From NCBI RefSeq assembly GCF_037126465.1, contig NC_088207.1, forward strand, positions 40,174,143-40,238,142: 64,000 nt of DNA. The letters are read 5' to 3'. This DNA is from Ornithodoros turicata (lineage: Eukaryota > Arthropoda > Arachnida > Ixodida > Argasidae). Every line of letters starts with the position of its first letter. Position 1 is the stretch's first letter. The notes under the pieces are model-generated. The model had not been told where the DNA came from. It was given only the letters and a program-made list of their open reading frames with translations, and ran no database searches. Below are positions 51,960 through 62,700 of this stretch, one piece after another. A program made the position numbers and the translations under genes.

Positions 51960-52145
51960 CCCCCTTACCAGGCCTTGCTCCTCGCGACATCGATCGTTGG
52001 TAAGGGCATTCACCCATGAGGCCTCGAACTTTACAAGATGAACCGTGATGGCACTCACCCATAAAGCATTTTCCTTCATAATGTCGACCGTGGTGGCGCT
52101 CACTCACGATCGCTTTGTCTGTCACGACATCGATCGTGAGGTCAT
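51960..52145 (-). repeat. 45-bp imperfect tandem repeat, open in one frame
   Basis: On the minus strand, about three units share GTGAGTGCCATCACGGT / GTGAGCGCCACCACGGTCGA / GTGAATGCCC. They lie in a 150-codon open frame (52272-51820) with repeating peptide SERHHGRHYEGKCFM, GECHHGSSCKVRGLM, GECPYQRS. The unit is 15 residues, and two units keep HHG and a cysteine. I do not recognise a protein family. It could be an exon of a real gene, or a non-coding minisatellite that happens to be in register. Confidence 0.55.
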
Positions 52146-53269
52146 TCCTACAGACGGGTTTTGTGGTGCTACTTTTGTGGTCGTTGCTTTCAAATGTGAA
52201 CTGGAAAGGGGCGAAGCTGCCACGAACAACATCGAGCGTCTCGGATTCCCTTCGAAAAAGAAACAGAAACAATAGGGAGCTACATTACGAGGAGCCCCAA
52301 TAGCACCGTCCACATCAGGCATTGAGGGAGATAGCAACGGATGCCCAACAGTATTCATTCCTAAAACGCTGTACTTTTGAAATCAGTCTGTTTCTTGCCA
52401 TTATTTTGATTCGCCGAACAAAAGAAACAGAGAAAGGACGGACGCATTGTCGATGAAAAGGGAAAATGGAGACGCGAGGTTGTAAACTACACAAAATACA
52501 CAGGCGCTTGTTCTGTGATATCTATGCCGCTATTGCAGCAAGCGAACCGCTGGTAATAATACGGGCAACGCTACAGATATACTACCATTCTTCTTCGCGA
52601 TCTATTCCCACACGTTCACCCATTCATGCTCGAGACAGGCGACACCTATAACGTTGCTAGGAGGAAAGACACAGCTGATACGAACACCGTCAAGAGACAA
52701 CACAAACACAAAATGATTCTCAACAACTGAGCATAAATGTCTGCGTCCTGATTACACCTTACGGTCAGCTCGTGCGGAATTTGTTATGGTGATGATTGAT
52801 TGAGTGAAATACCGAGCGATTCTGCGCATGGATACTATCGTACTTGATTTCATGTCTTCAGATGCAGAACTATCATAAAGTTAAAGCATAAAATTAATTT
52901 CTAGCTTCCAGAAGTGTGACGTCACGGGGCGCTCAACTACTGATGCGTCTGGCAACATTGCTCCAGAATGTGCATTTCCGTCTCGCTGCTGCCTGCAAGT
53001 CTCCCAACTTGGGGCGGAGAGCGGTGATGTGTGGTGTTTCTATAGGAGACAGATGCCAGGAGCACCCGCGGTGACGTCACTTACTCTTGGAAAATTCGAA
53101 ACTATGAAGTTTTGCGTGTGTTCTTTTCTTTTTTTTTTTTCATTCTTTTTCTTCGAAAGTTCCTGCAAGCACCTAATGCTGCAATGTTCACTGGCCGTAT
53201 TTATATTTTGCGAAATCTCTTAGCAGTGTATGATGTATAATACGAAACAAAATAAATATCATTTTTAGT
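52146..53269. other. Unassigned sequence
   Basis: No recognisable domain, element end or inverted repeat. Confidence 0.45.
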
Positions 53270-53500
53270 CCTTAGCGGCACCCCAATTGAAATTGGCCGA
53301 CGGCCGACTCTCGGCAGAAAGTCGGGGACCAGTTGGCAGCCAACTAAGTCGGCCAGCCAGTCATGTTCTAAAGTCTGGGCAACGTTAACTGCCAACTACG
53401 TCGGCAAGAACCTGGCCAATGACGTTGAGCCAACAGCCCGTGCCGACGGGACGCCACCGTAGCTTGCCGTCAGTCGGTTACCGAACTCATCTTCACGTAG
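53270..53500. repeat. GGCC-rich degenerate repeat block 1
   Basis: Dense in TTGGCC, GTCGGC and GCCAAC words: for example AATTGGCCGACGGCCGAC, GTCGGCCAGCCAGTCATG and CCTGGCCAATGACGTTGA. No fixed period is obvious. Confidence 0.65.
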
Positions 53501-53689
53501 TACCAAGGTAAGTGGCCAATGATGTCTCTTTATGACGATTTCAATCAGTTCTCTGGAGTGCACACATATCACCTAAGATTGAGACAGTCACGTAGACTCT
53601 GTTGTAGTCGTTGAAACTGTCACAGAAGAGTCATATACGCCATATGAAAAAAGAGAAAGTGTCCTCTAACGTCCTCTATATGTTGCGTT

Positions 53690-53905
53690 GTGATAGGCAG
53701 AGCGACGTTTGGCAAGCAGTCGGCCAGGACAGATCTGTAGCAAGAAAGCTGTGTACCGAGCTCGTTTGCCAAGCACTTGCCAAGCACGGCTGGGCTGGCC
53801 AGCCAAGCTCTTGCCAAGCTTGGTTCAATCTCAGAATGTTGCCTCGGGGAGACGGAAACGCCGAATGGTGTAGCACTGCATAAGTTCAACTTTCGATTGG
53901 CCAAG
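53690..53905. repeat. GGCC-rich degenerate repeat block 2
   Basis: TTTGGCAAGCAGTCGGCCAG, then CAAGCACTTGCCAAGCACGG, CTGGGCTGGCCAGCCAAGCT and CTTGCCAAGCTTGG. Short inverted words of GCCAAGC / GCTTGGC occur throughout, with similar wording on both strands. Confidence 0.65.
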
Positions 53906-54219
53906 TGATTGTCTCAAACCAAAAGCAGTAAGAAACAGAGACATTATCTTCATGGTGAGCTAATACGACAAGCAATTCCTCATTTCAGTGTTGTTTGTGT
54001 ACGCATCAAATTAAACTTACACACCTCACCCTTCATTTTGACTAACGCGCGAGCAGGACTCTCGAATTTGTGGAAGCTCGCAAGACAAACCTATGTATAG
54101 TATCTGCTGTTCTTCCTCAGGAAAGAAATGCAATTTCTTTTCTTTATACTGACCTGTTTGATTCTAGTGATCTCGGGCATATTGCGAGCTTTTACGATTC
54201 TCCACCTACGCCGTTACCC

Positions 54220-54715
54220 TTCTTGGGCCTCTTGGGCCCACGTTTACCCAATCAGTACCCAAGCTTGCTTCCTTATTGGCCACCATCGGCCCTACATCTG
54301 TCAGGTCGGCCCTCTACATTGGCCCGAGCTTGTGCCGGCTAAGTCGGCCCGAGTGAGGCCATTGTCAATCCCCAACCTTGGCTTAAGCTTTTTTTGCAAG
54401 CTTGGCCCGACAACTTTTAGGTTGGAGCAGACATCGGCTCAGTCTTTCGCCAATATTGCTTTCGCCGCTGGGAGGTAGAGTTGTCATGCAAAATTTCTCA
54501 CTGGGCCGTGATAGGGCCATATATGGGTCAACGTTTGCCAGGTTGGCCAGAAAGGTTGGCCCTATGTTGGTGGCCAATGAATGGCCAGTCTCAGGCCATT
54601 GTCAATCCCCAAGCTCGGCCCAACCATGTTGTCTTACCTTGGGCCAAGGTTGGCTTAGTTGGCCAACTCCTCTCAGCCGACCTTGGGCCAAGCACGTTTT
54701 TTCACTTGGGACTTT
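54220..54715. repeat. GGCC-rich degenerate repeat block 3
   Basis: Contains dozens of TTGGCC / GGGCCAA words. A longer unit recurs: GAGGCCATTGTCAATCCCCA at ~54353 and CAGGCCATTGTCAATCCCCA at ~54593, 240 bp apart. The block ends TTTTTTCACTTGGGAC. Open frames on several strands follow the GC-rich, stop-poor composition. Confidence 0.7.
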
Positions 54716-55140
54716 CACTGATGATTGAACTGATCGGTGGATCCTGACATATGCTAACAACTTTCGTCATCTTTATATTTCGTCAAGCAGAGGAACTAAC
54801 ACGAGGCAAACTTATTTGTAACTTTGGAAAGCGAACGCGTCATCATAGCATCACGTCAAAAATCATCACGCCACACTGCTTGGCCGAAGTGGGTGGGGCG
54901 TAATATAATTGGTCAGCGCTGCGCCGTGGCCGTACCAAACGAATTTTTAGTGGCAAATGAGAGATCGCCTTCCACTGTACGTCATGGCGACTCACTTTTT
55001 TATACACGGCTCAGGTTCAAGGACTACTGAAGGCTGTCCGTGCGACAGGAACATTAATCTATTGCAAATTATTATATTATAACATCGGCCAGTCGCATCA
55101 ACATATTTCAGCTTTGAGTGTGCAGTTTTAATGCGTTAGC
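54716..55140. other. Unassigned sequence
   Basis: Nothing recognised. Confidence 0.4.
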
Positions 55141-55184
55141 ATTATGAGTGTCAAAGTGGAAAAAGCTGTATGTATGTGTGTATA

Positions 55185-55560
55185 TGTGTGAGAGAGAGAT
55201 AGAGAGATGGTGAAGCCTCACCGAGGCAGAAGAGGCAGAGGTATAAGTGGACATGTAAAGAGGAGATGAGGGTAAATGTAAAGGAAGGTAAATTATATAA
55301 AATTGAAGTATGTAGTTGAAGGTAATTAAGAGTAAGAGGTAAGGGTAATTAAAGGTAATTAGAATTAATGAAAGCCAGAAAGATGAGTTGAGAAAGGCAA
55401 TACATATAAGTTTTATGTATTTAAGCGAAAGATTAAATGAAATTAAAGATAAATATAATGAAATTAAATGTAATTAAAGGTAATTAACGTCAATTAAATG
55501 GGAAATATTTAGAGTAATTAAAGCAAGTAAACGCATTTTGCGGCAATTAAATGAAATTCA
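55185..55560 (+). repeat. Degenerate minisatellite, GGTAATTAAA-type
   Basis: After a GAGAGAGATAGAGAGA run come many variants of a ~10-bp unit: GGTAATTAAG, GGTAATTAAAGG, GTAATTAGAATTAATG, GAAATTAAATGTAATTAAAG, GGTAATTAACG. Purines dominate on the plus strand. The block fades by about 55560. Confidence 0.75.
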
Positions 55561-55717
55561 AAATTATCTCAGGTAACCTGCGGTTACCTGAGGCATGTAC
55601 TCGGCAATATGCAATATGCGAGGCAATATGCGAGGCATGTATTCCAGTGCTAAGGGAGGGGGATAATTGGGTAAGGTTAATTAAATGGACTTACATATAG
55701 TAATTTAAAGTGTCGAA

Positions 55718-55770
55718 CCGGAAGTCAGGTTAGGCCGGAAGTGGACAACCGGAAGTGGATACCCGGAAGT
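55718..55770 (+). promoter_or_regulatory. Cluster of four CCGGAAGT (ETS-type) motifs
   Basis: CCGGAAGT occurs exactly at 55718, 55735, 55749 and 55763, spaced 17, 14 and 14 bp. CCGGAAGT is the consensus of ETS-family factors (GABP/ELK), which commonly drive TATA-less housekeeping promoters in animals. The cluster may equally be a four-unit tandem with no function. A minus-strand open stretch of ~178 codons (56245-55705) runs through it. Confidence 0.35.
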
Positions 55771-56823
55771 CAAGTATAGATCGGAAAAGGCGCTTAATGC
55801 TAACGTAAGTTCTGTCGCATTTACGGCTAAATCGCCACTGGAATTTTTATCATCTACGTATTTGCTGTTGTTGTTTTTGTGTTCACTTTGGAAGACACCG
55901 CATACCGTGCCCCCAAGGACTTCTTCTGTGTCCAGCCCCAACGCGCAGTCTGTTCTGATGACTCCAAGTAAATTATAAATACGTAACGTAAGTATTCCTT
56001 GCTTCGCCGATGCCTTATCGTGTCCTCGTTGCTGGGTCGGATCGCGAAGTAAAATATTGAGCACCTCGGAATTACCCGTCGCCTTAATCAAGCTCCCGGA
56101 CTCGCTAAATATTGTATCATGCGAAGCAGAAATATCGTTTCCCCATGTCCAACCGCTGCAGTCTGCGTAATAATGTATTGCTTGCGCCGACGCTGTGTGG
56201 AAGAGCCCCCTTAGGGCTTCTTCTGAATTCAGAAGTAGGATATTGTCAGTTTACATTTTACGCTTGCGAACGTCAGTGCAGACATTTTTGTCAAATGCGT
56301 CGAGAAAAAAGAGAACAGCTGCATTTTCAAATGTCGCTGAATCCATGCAGGACGGGTCAGGACAGTCAAGATGTACGTACGGTTTATTTTAAATGAAGAG
56401 TTTCGAATCGGAGCAAGAAGAATTGCTGGATAAAAATGATTACTGGGATCGAAAGATGTCCGAAACGACGCACAGGAACAGTAAATGTCTAGAAACGGTT
56501 TGGCGCCGAATAGGTGGCGTGCATATGACGTCACACCGTAGCTTTACCCGTGCGTTTTCCCTCTTTCTGGTGAACCGACGCACTCCGCCTATATGCGTGC
56601 TTCTTTTCACTCTTTCTGGTGAACCGGCGCAAGCCCATGCACCTCACCTATACGAGGGCGGCTATCGTTCAGGTCACGTGTGCGTTGACGTTTGCTGTGA
56701 CGTGAGACCAGGACCTGTGCAGAACGCATTGCGTTCGCCCAGCAAGTTTTCGTCCTGTACAGAGGAACTACAAGGCACCAGCTAAGACTCTGTGACTTAA
56801 ACTTTTGCAAACGATGCTAATTT
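55771..56823. other. Unassigned sequence with an open minus-strand stretch
   Basis: The minus-strand frame from ~56245 to 55705 is open for ~178 codons but has no ATG near its start. It contains ALRGLFHTASAQAIHYYA and SGWTWGNDISASHD, and ends in the CCGGAAGT cluster. I recognise no domain. It could be an exon or a chance open frame; about one such length is expected by chance in 64 kb. Confidence 0.3.
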
Positions 56824-57150
56824 CCAGAGGATACACACCGCATAATCATGCACTGCCCAGAATATAGCCAAGCCAGACTTAAACTCCAACAGACTCTTGC
56901 GGCACTGGACAACAGGCCTTTCTTCTTTTGCCGGAAGATGGCCTACAAAGCGACAACAATCAAAAGCACTGAAAGCGCTCTGCGCTTTCTTAAAAGATAG
57001 CGGTATAAAATATCGCTTCTAAATTCCATCCCTCCCAATTATCACTTTTCAACGCGTAAGAACTGGAGCTGCAGGCGCTCTTAGGGCAGCCACCTAGCTC
57101 CAATACACCATAACCCAGTTAAACTTATCTTATATCTATGGAGCAATACA
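56824..57150 (+). mobile_element. LINE (plus strand): ORF2 C-terminal scrap and 3' UTR
   Basis: The open frame from 56824 to the stop at 56998-57000 reads PEDTHRIIMHCPEYSQARLK, then LQQTLAALDNRPF and STESALRFLKR. H-x4-C of the Cys/His motif is present; upstream is lost. The UTR includes AACTGGAGCTGCAGGCGCTC and TTAAACTTATCTTATATCTA at its end. Confidence 0.75.
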
Positions 57151-59162
57151 TATGGAGAGCATCCCTGAGAGAAAAGGCCCGGATCATGTTTACTGGGTTA
57201 GTACAAAGTACTTGCAAGGGGAATTTGTTGCACGACTACAACAAGACCGTTTCAGTGTAGCTTCTGTGTTAATGGGTGTTAGCTACGATAAGGAAAGGCG
57301 TAATGGGAGACTAGAGATTATTTTTAGTGTGGTGCAGTGATGCCTTCCGTGTCGCAGTGTACTTATACTGCCCACAACGCTCTGCCATCTAGTGGGCTAT
57401 TGGAAACGGAGGACTTTGGTCTTCACTGTGAGTCTAATCAACTAAGTTACAATGGGGTATCGCCTCTGCAGATGAAACAGCCCAGTCATCGTCATCAAAA
57501 TAAAGTTGTCGGTATATCAATTGAAATAGTAGGGATCTAAATCTACTAAGATGATATACTGCATATCACAGTCCATTTAATATTTTCTTTTTGTACTGTC
57601 TTTTCCTGAACAATGATCCCTGTGACCGTATCGGAGACCAAGATTAGATTAGACTAGAAGTTGAAAAAAAAAAAAGAAAGAAAAAAAAGGAGACTCAGTC
57701 TTACTGGAGCCTTACAGATGCAATTAAGCGCACAAGGAGCAAGGTAAGAAAATTGTAAATGTTTTCATTGACGACGAGATAAAATTATTGAATGAATTTT
57801 GAAACAGAGAAACAATTAAGGTTGAATTGCAAAATAGCACGATGAATGCATATGTCAATGCTGATTCCCACCGAATTGCTTCATTTGTCGATTAACAATA
57901 TTTCAATTATGCGCAAGCGTTTTTGCCATGTCGGTGGCAGTTAACCATAGTCCGAGATAAGGAATAGCAACCCGTCCTTTCTGGCTGACTTGTTTAGTCA
58001 AAATAAATAGGTCCTCCCCCTCCCATGTCAAGTACATTAATACTGCTGATGTATCCTCGGATTGCAAGACCTAGAAGAGGGGTGCAGCGTTGTTGGCACG
58101 TTGTTGCAGCAATTTAACTGTGAACAACTCTCCTCCGAGCACTGTCCCTCGAAATCGACGTATTTCCAGGCTCACGTGTATTTTAACAAGGGAAAGGGTG
58201 CAGGCTAGCTGGTATAGATCCATAACGAAGACCGAGAGACACGGACACAGAAGACGACACACGTAGGTTCTCAGATGCTCAGGTGCTGACAACTCACGTG
58301 CATTTTGTTGTGAGAGCCAGCAGCGGACCGGCGCCCACGACAAGGAGCAAGGAAAACCCTTTCCCTATAGAGTTAATATAGGGATACTCTAGAGAACGGA
58401 CTTGGCGCACCGTCAATGGGATTCTCCCATGATTCTCTTATGCTCGAGTGTGACCCCCCGGCGCAGCCATCCGTTGGTCATGGACAGTACAAATTTGCAG
58501 GGGAGCTGTTCTGTTTGTTACCAACCCTGTGCAGTTATGTGAGATAACAATCGGCGAAACGGGCCGGGATGCAAAGTTGAGTAGTGCTATCGGTATCACA
58601 AGGTAAACGTTGTCATATCAAATTGTGAATCATACCTTAATGTGAGATCGTCTGCGACACCGCCAACCTATTACTTTCCAGCGACACGGATGAACATGTT
58701 TACCGCTTTTGACGTGTTGAAGCGGCGTTCGTATGCTTTGCGAGCGAAGTCAAATAATCGCAACGAATAAATCGTAGGCATGTATTTCAGAAGGCAACAG
58801 TAATCCAAAGTGAATAAACAGTGTTAACCGTCATCTTCATGCTGCTCTGCGAACCAACGAGAACCGGAAATGGCAAAACCGAAACCACCCGCCATTTCAT
58901 GCTCTGGTCTGTCGAAGTACGTGATAATGAAGTCACGAACGAACGACAGTACACACGCGCAAGTGATGTAGTGAGAAAATATTCACTGCTTATTTGTTTA
59001 ACAAATACGTACGAGATACGCACATAGTATGCCGAATTTCGATAGCAACTGATGAATTTAGGGAAACGTGCACGTCAAGTTTAGCGGAATGAAGCAGCCA
59101 GCGGAAGGCAACGCATTCCATCACCAACGGATATCAGCTGCCTTGTGGTAACGCGGGTGTTG
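57151..59162. other. Unassigned sequence
   Basis: A GATTAGATTAGACTAG tract and an A-rich run lie at 57640-57690 (possibly a retroelement tail). Otherwise nothing recognised. Confidence 0.45.
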
Positions 59163-59379
59163 GTTTTTTGCGGTAGCTTCCAGAAGGGGCGCACCTCACT
59201 AAAGTGAGGTGCGCCCCTCACCTGCACCTCACTTTAGCGAGGTTAGGCCAGTGTGGGTTTCACAGATTGAGAGGGGGTCTGCCCCCCCCCCCCCCCCGCG
59301 TGAGGTGCGGGCGTGAGACTGTGCCGCCGGTTAGGTCAGTAAAGAGGGCTCCCCTTCTGGAAGCTACTGCGAAAAACCT
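59163..59379. mobile_element. Foldback element of ~217 bp with internal 32-bp palindrome
   Basis: Outer repeats: TTTTTGCGGTAGCTTCCAGA at the left and TCTGGAAGCTACTGCGAAAA at the right. Inside, 59186-59217 is a 15-bp-arm palindrome (GGGGCGCACCTCACT, AA, AGTGAGGTGCGCCCC). A C17 run lies at 59281-59297. No target duplication identified. Confidence 0.82.
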
Positions 59380-60755
59380 CTCCCGGTAACTCGTCCTCGA
59401 GCGAGTCGGACCCCCCAGCCTTTCCCCATCAGCCTGCGTGACGTTTCCGCCGGGATGATCACGTGACAGCGTATTCTCCCACGCCTCTTCCTCACATATT
59501 ATCTGCAGCGGAGGAACCAAGAGCGACCGAAGCTTTGTTGTCAATGGAACGCCATCCCGTAGTCACGCTGTCGTCACACTGACGTTGCGCAATACGTCTG
59601 TCTGTGCGTGATATCCGGTGATTTATAATGCGTGAATTATACCGCACACATCAGCAAAAAGTGAAGCAGGGAACTGCGAAAATCAAGGAATGCACTTCCC
59701 CTTGAGTCAAATTGATGCTTGGAGAGTGCGCTATCCCTTTAAACCGTGGATCGCTGACGACAGTTATGTGTTTGTGAACGTGCGCGCCTCGAAAATACGC
59801 AATCATTTCATTTCATACGCAATCAACTCATTTCACTGCAACGAATTCGCTTTTGGCAAGCGCTCAACTCTATTAGCATGCAAACGTGGACGCAGGTAAG
59901 AGACCTAACTCAAACGCCTTTCAGAACGCTGTTCTGACACCTTATAATGAGATCAGTAATTCATGAACCATGCATGATTATACGCGGCACGCAAACACGG
60001 CGCTTACGCACTTGGTGCTCGCCTATCGATTATCCTTGGCGACCGCTAAAGAATGTCAGTGGGGGCTGGCAGAAAGGGCAAAGTGCACCGCGACCCACAT
60101 GGAGAGGCAGGCTGTCCGTGGTACCCAAAAGGCTACAAGACGAAGGAATACACCATCCAATAAATAAAATGAAAGCGAGATAAAAAAAAAAAAAACACGA
60201 GAGGCCCCGGCTTAGACTAGATTGGCAAGAAAGGCAAGAAAAGTGCCTCCTTGAAGTGGAGACTGATGCATGTGATTAAGAGAGATTACTCGAGTGCCTG
60301 CACTGCAGCAGCTGTCTACAGCTGGCTGCAAACCAGGAGGCTTAAGATTGTAGCTCGATACGAGTATCATCTATCGTATAGGGTAAAATAAATTTTACTT
60401 TGGTGCGGATTTCAAATTTAAAAGAAGAGTGGTGTCATGAGGAGGACAAGGAAGGGGAGGAGTCCTGAGAAAGGATAAACTATGAACAGCTCGTGGTATG
60501 GATGGCGTAGGTCGCATGGCACCCGTAGATGCTTGAATAGTCCAAACGGTATGACAATTGAACTCTTCCGAATTCCTGGTGGACGGACCGGGCTTTTGCT
60601 ATGGGCTTTTATCACGCTGATATTCGAAAATATTCGTGTTGGGAAGATTTATTATGTACGTAATATACAAGCTGTACTCAACACAAACTAAATCGATGGT
60701 AAAAGGAAAATTTAGAGACTAGAATGGCGATATATACGACACGCAAAAAACACAA
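59380..60755. other. Unassigned sequence
   Basis: Frames under 95 codons with no domain. A CAGGTAAGAG splice-donor-like word at 59892-59901 has no partner that I can support. Confidence 0.45.
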
Positions 60756-60810
60756 GCACTATACAGGATATCACTATGTACAGTTCACATGGTGATATCC
60801 TGTATAGTGC
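60756..60810. repeat. 55-nt hairpin with perfect 19-bp stem
   Basis: GCACTATACAGGATATCAC (60756-60774) is the exact reverse complement of 60792-60810, with a 17-nt loop. The pairing stops abruptly on both sides. Size is in the range of a small-RNA precursor, but a perfect stem without bulges is more typical of a foldback relic. Confidence 0.9.
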
Positions 60811-61585
60811 CTGTATTAGGTGTATGATGTATCTATATACATATACATAAAAAATGCCTTGGTCGTATAGTCTGTATATAGGCTATACCGTATGTACCAT
60901 TGTACCCTAGCTGTAGTGTTCATTCATCATCATTTACCATCTTCTCCCCCTCAAGCAACGGGATAGGGTGCCACCTCAGCTGCGCGATATCCCACTACAT
61001 CGTCATCACTTATTTGTTGTTGCAGTGTTCGATAAGTGTCAAGAGATCACCGGGTTGATCTACCGCAACTGTGATCTACCACTGTCAAAGGCCTCCACTG
61101 TGACACGATCGGTTCAGCGCCTGATAGGCATCACCGCGCCGTGTGAGCGACATGAACCACATAGTTGCTAGTCTTGTGCGTGGCGGTGTGGTGTGAGTCG
61201 ATGTCTCATCTGCATGAACGGCTTTACGGACGGCGAGATTTTTAAATGCGATGCGATAGCATTTCTGTAACGCACTCTCGAGGCCTCGGCGTAGCCGCGT
61301 CGCGTCACGCTGCCGGTTGGAGACAGAGAGGGGGCCCCCTCACTCTCGCGATGTGCCCTCTTCCCCTCTGTTTCTTTATCACACACGTACCCTCGGCTGA
61401 GAAGAAACGTTTCGCGGGCGCCCTGAGAGCACATGGGAAAGGTCTGTACGATAAACGGTTCCGAAAACGTCATAAGCCAAGCACCTGACTATTTTTGAAG
61501 TGGCTCACATCACGTTGCTGATCATTGATTTGACAGCTTCCTTTTCGTAGAGCCCTTGCAATGTGCTAAAACTCTCGAATATGTG
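60811..61585. other. Unassigned sequence
   Basis: No gene or element recognised. Confidence 0.45.
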
Positions 61586-61589
61586 CTTC

Positions 61590-61880
61590 TTTTTTTATTC
61601 CGCGCTACGACGCGAAGCAGCTGGTGGGTATGAGTGGCGTACGGACGTGGACAGATGGAGAGAGGACATCAGGAAGGAGTGGAGGACAGGGGGGTTGGTG
61701 TGCGTCCTGGGCCGACTTCAGGGGGATCTGTACCGACATTCGTGTGGAAAGGCTACCCGAAAACCCAAGGAAACCTTCAGACTGCACAGCTGGCGGTAGG
61801 ATTCGAACACACCACCTCTCAGTCTTCAGCACGACCGTGGCTACCAGCAACCAGCGGACCGCTCGGTCATGCCGCCGGTC
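61590..61880 (-). mobile_element. SINE (minus strand), near full length
   Basis: The left (3') end is CTTTTTTTATTCCGCGCTAC, then GACGCGAAGCAGCTGGTGGG. The right (5') end on the minus strand reads GGCGGCATGACCGAGCGGTC, then a long variable region and GTGGTGTGTTCGAATCCTAC (B box intact). The body has GTCGGCCCAGGACGCACACC. The A-box region matches a serine-type tRNA (GCCGAGTGG-like). Confidence 0.92.
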
Positions 61881-62391
61881 GCTCAGTGTCTGCACAACGC
61901 GTCTCACGTGATGCCGTCCACGCCGTACTCGCAACACGGGCACCGCAGAGTTACAGTAAATACAAGTGCATACCAAAGGGGACGAGGAAACGATCTTAGA
62001 TTTTTAACTCTACCGCCATGTCCCCACAGTTTCGTGGCGGACCCCTGCTATACAAACAGGCCCACCAGAGGTACCACTAGAAGCCATCCATCCATCCAGC
62101 GTTGGCGGTGTGCTGCGGAGCATTCGAGCAAGTATAGAGTTCGCAGATGTGCTGCCATTGTTGCTGGAGGTGCGGACGCGATGGCCGAAGGTGAGGAACG
62201 CAAGCGACGTGCGGCCGACAATGGCAGGCCAAATGTTCGGAAACGCGCACCACAGAGTACGGAGAGTTTTCTTCTGAGAATGCTGGCGAACACAAAGTAG
62301 ACGTAATGCCGCGGCAAATGGCAGGGAGATTGGGTGGCGTTTCGCACCAAGCGGGGGCAACATATACATCCACCGAAAGATAGGATCGAAA
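61881..62391. other. Unassigned sequence
   Basis: A short plus-strand frame starts at ATGGCCGAAGGTGAGG (62181) in a good initiation context and ends after 39 codons. It is too short and unsupported to call. Confidence 0.35.
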
Positions 62392-62700
62392 TCAACGACG
62401 GCGTATAGGGCAAATCGGGGTTATCAAAATCCAATGGGATACTTCGCGTAGACCAAGATTCAAGTGTAGCAAACCTTGCCCACACGTCGTAAGTTTCGAT
62501 TGCTTGACGGCTTTCCAAGTACATTCCGCTTTTCGAGGTCGTTTGTCAACGGAAGTGAACCGAGGGACGTTGACGTCAGCACCGGTGTCCACGGAAAAAT
62601 GACAGCAGTACACGCGGTTGATGATGTGAAAAAGCCGGTTGCTATCATCCATTCCAGCCGCTAATGGTTTGGAGCGACATTTCCCGGCAAAGGATATTGG
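62392..62700 (-). pseudogene. Gypsy-type retrotransposon aspartic protease fragment
   Basis: The minus-strand frame reads RLFHIINRVYCCHFSVDTGA with the active-site triad D22-T23-G24, then VNVPRFTSVDKR, and later LLHLNLGLREVSHWILI. This fits metazoan Gypsy-class proteases (VDTGAEVSVLP ... L.LNLGLRR.F.W.F). Upstream in the same frame, residues like HAERPISFAGKCRSKPL could be the end of the Gag nucleocapsid. The frame stops before the usual ILGADFL segment, and no reverse transcriptase follows. In an intact element this enzyme would cleave Gag-Pol; here it is a relic. No LTRs found. Confidence 0.6.

Noticed and set aside
62181..62300. Start of a host gene (ATGGCCGAAGGTGAGG, with an embedded donor-like GGTGAGG)
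   Set aside because: Only 39 codons, no acceptor or second exon that I can support, and no domain.
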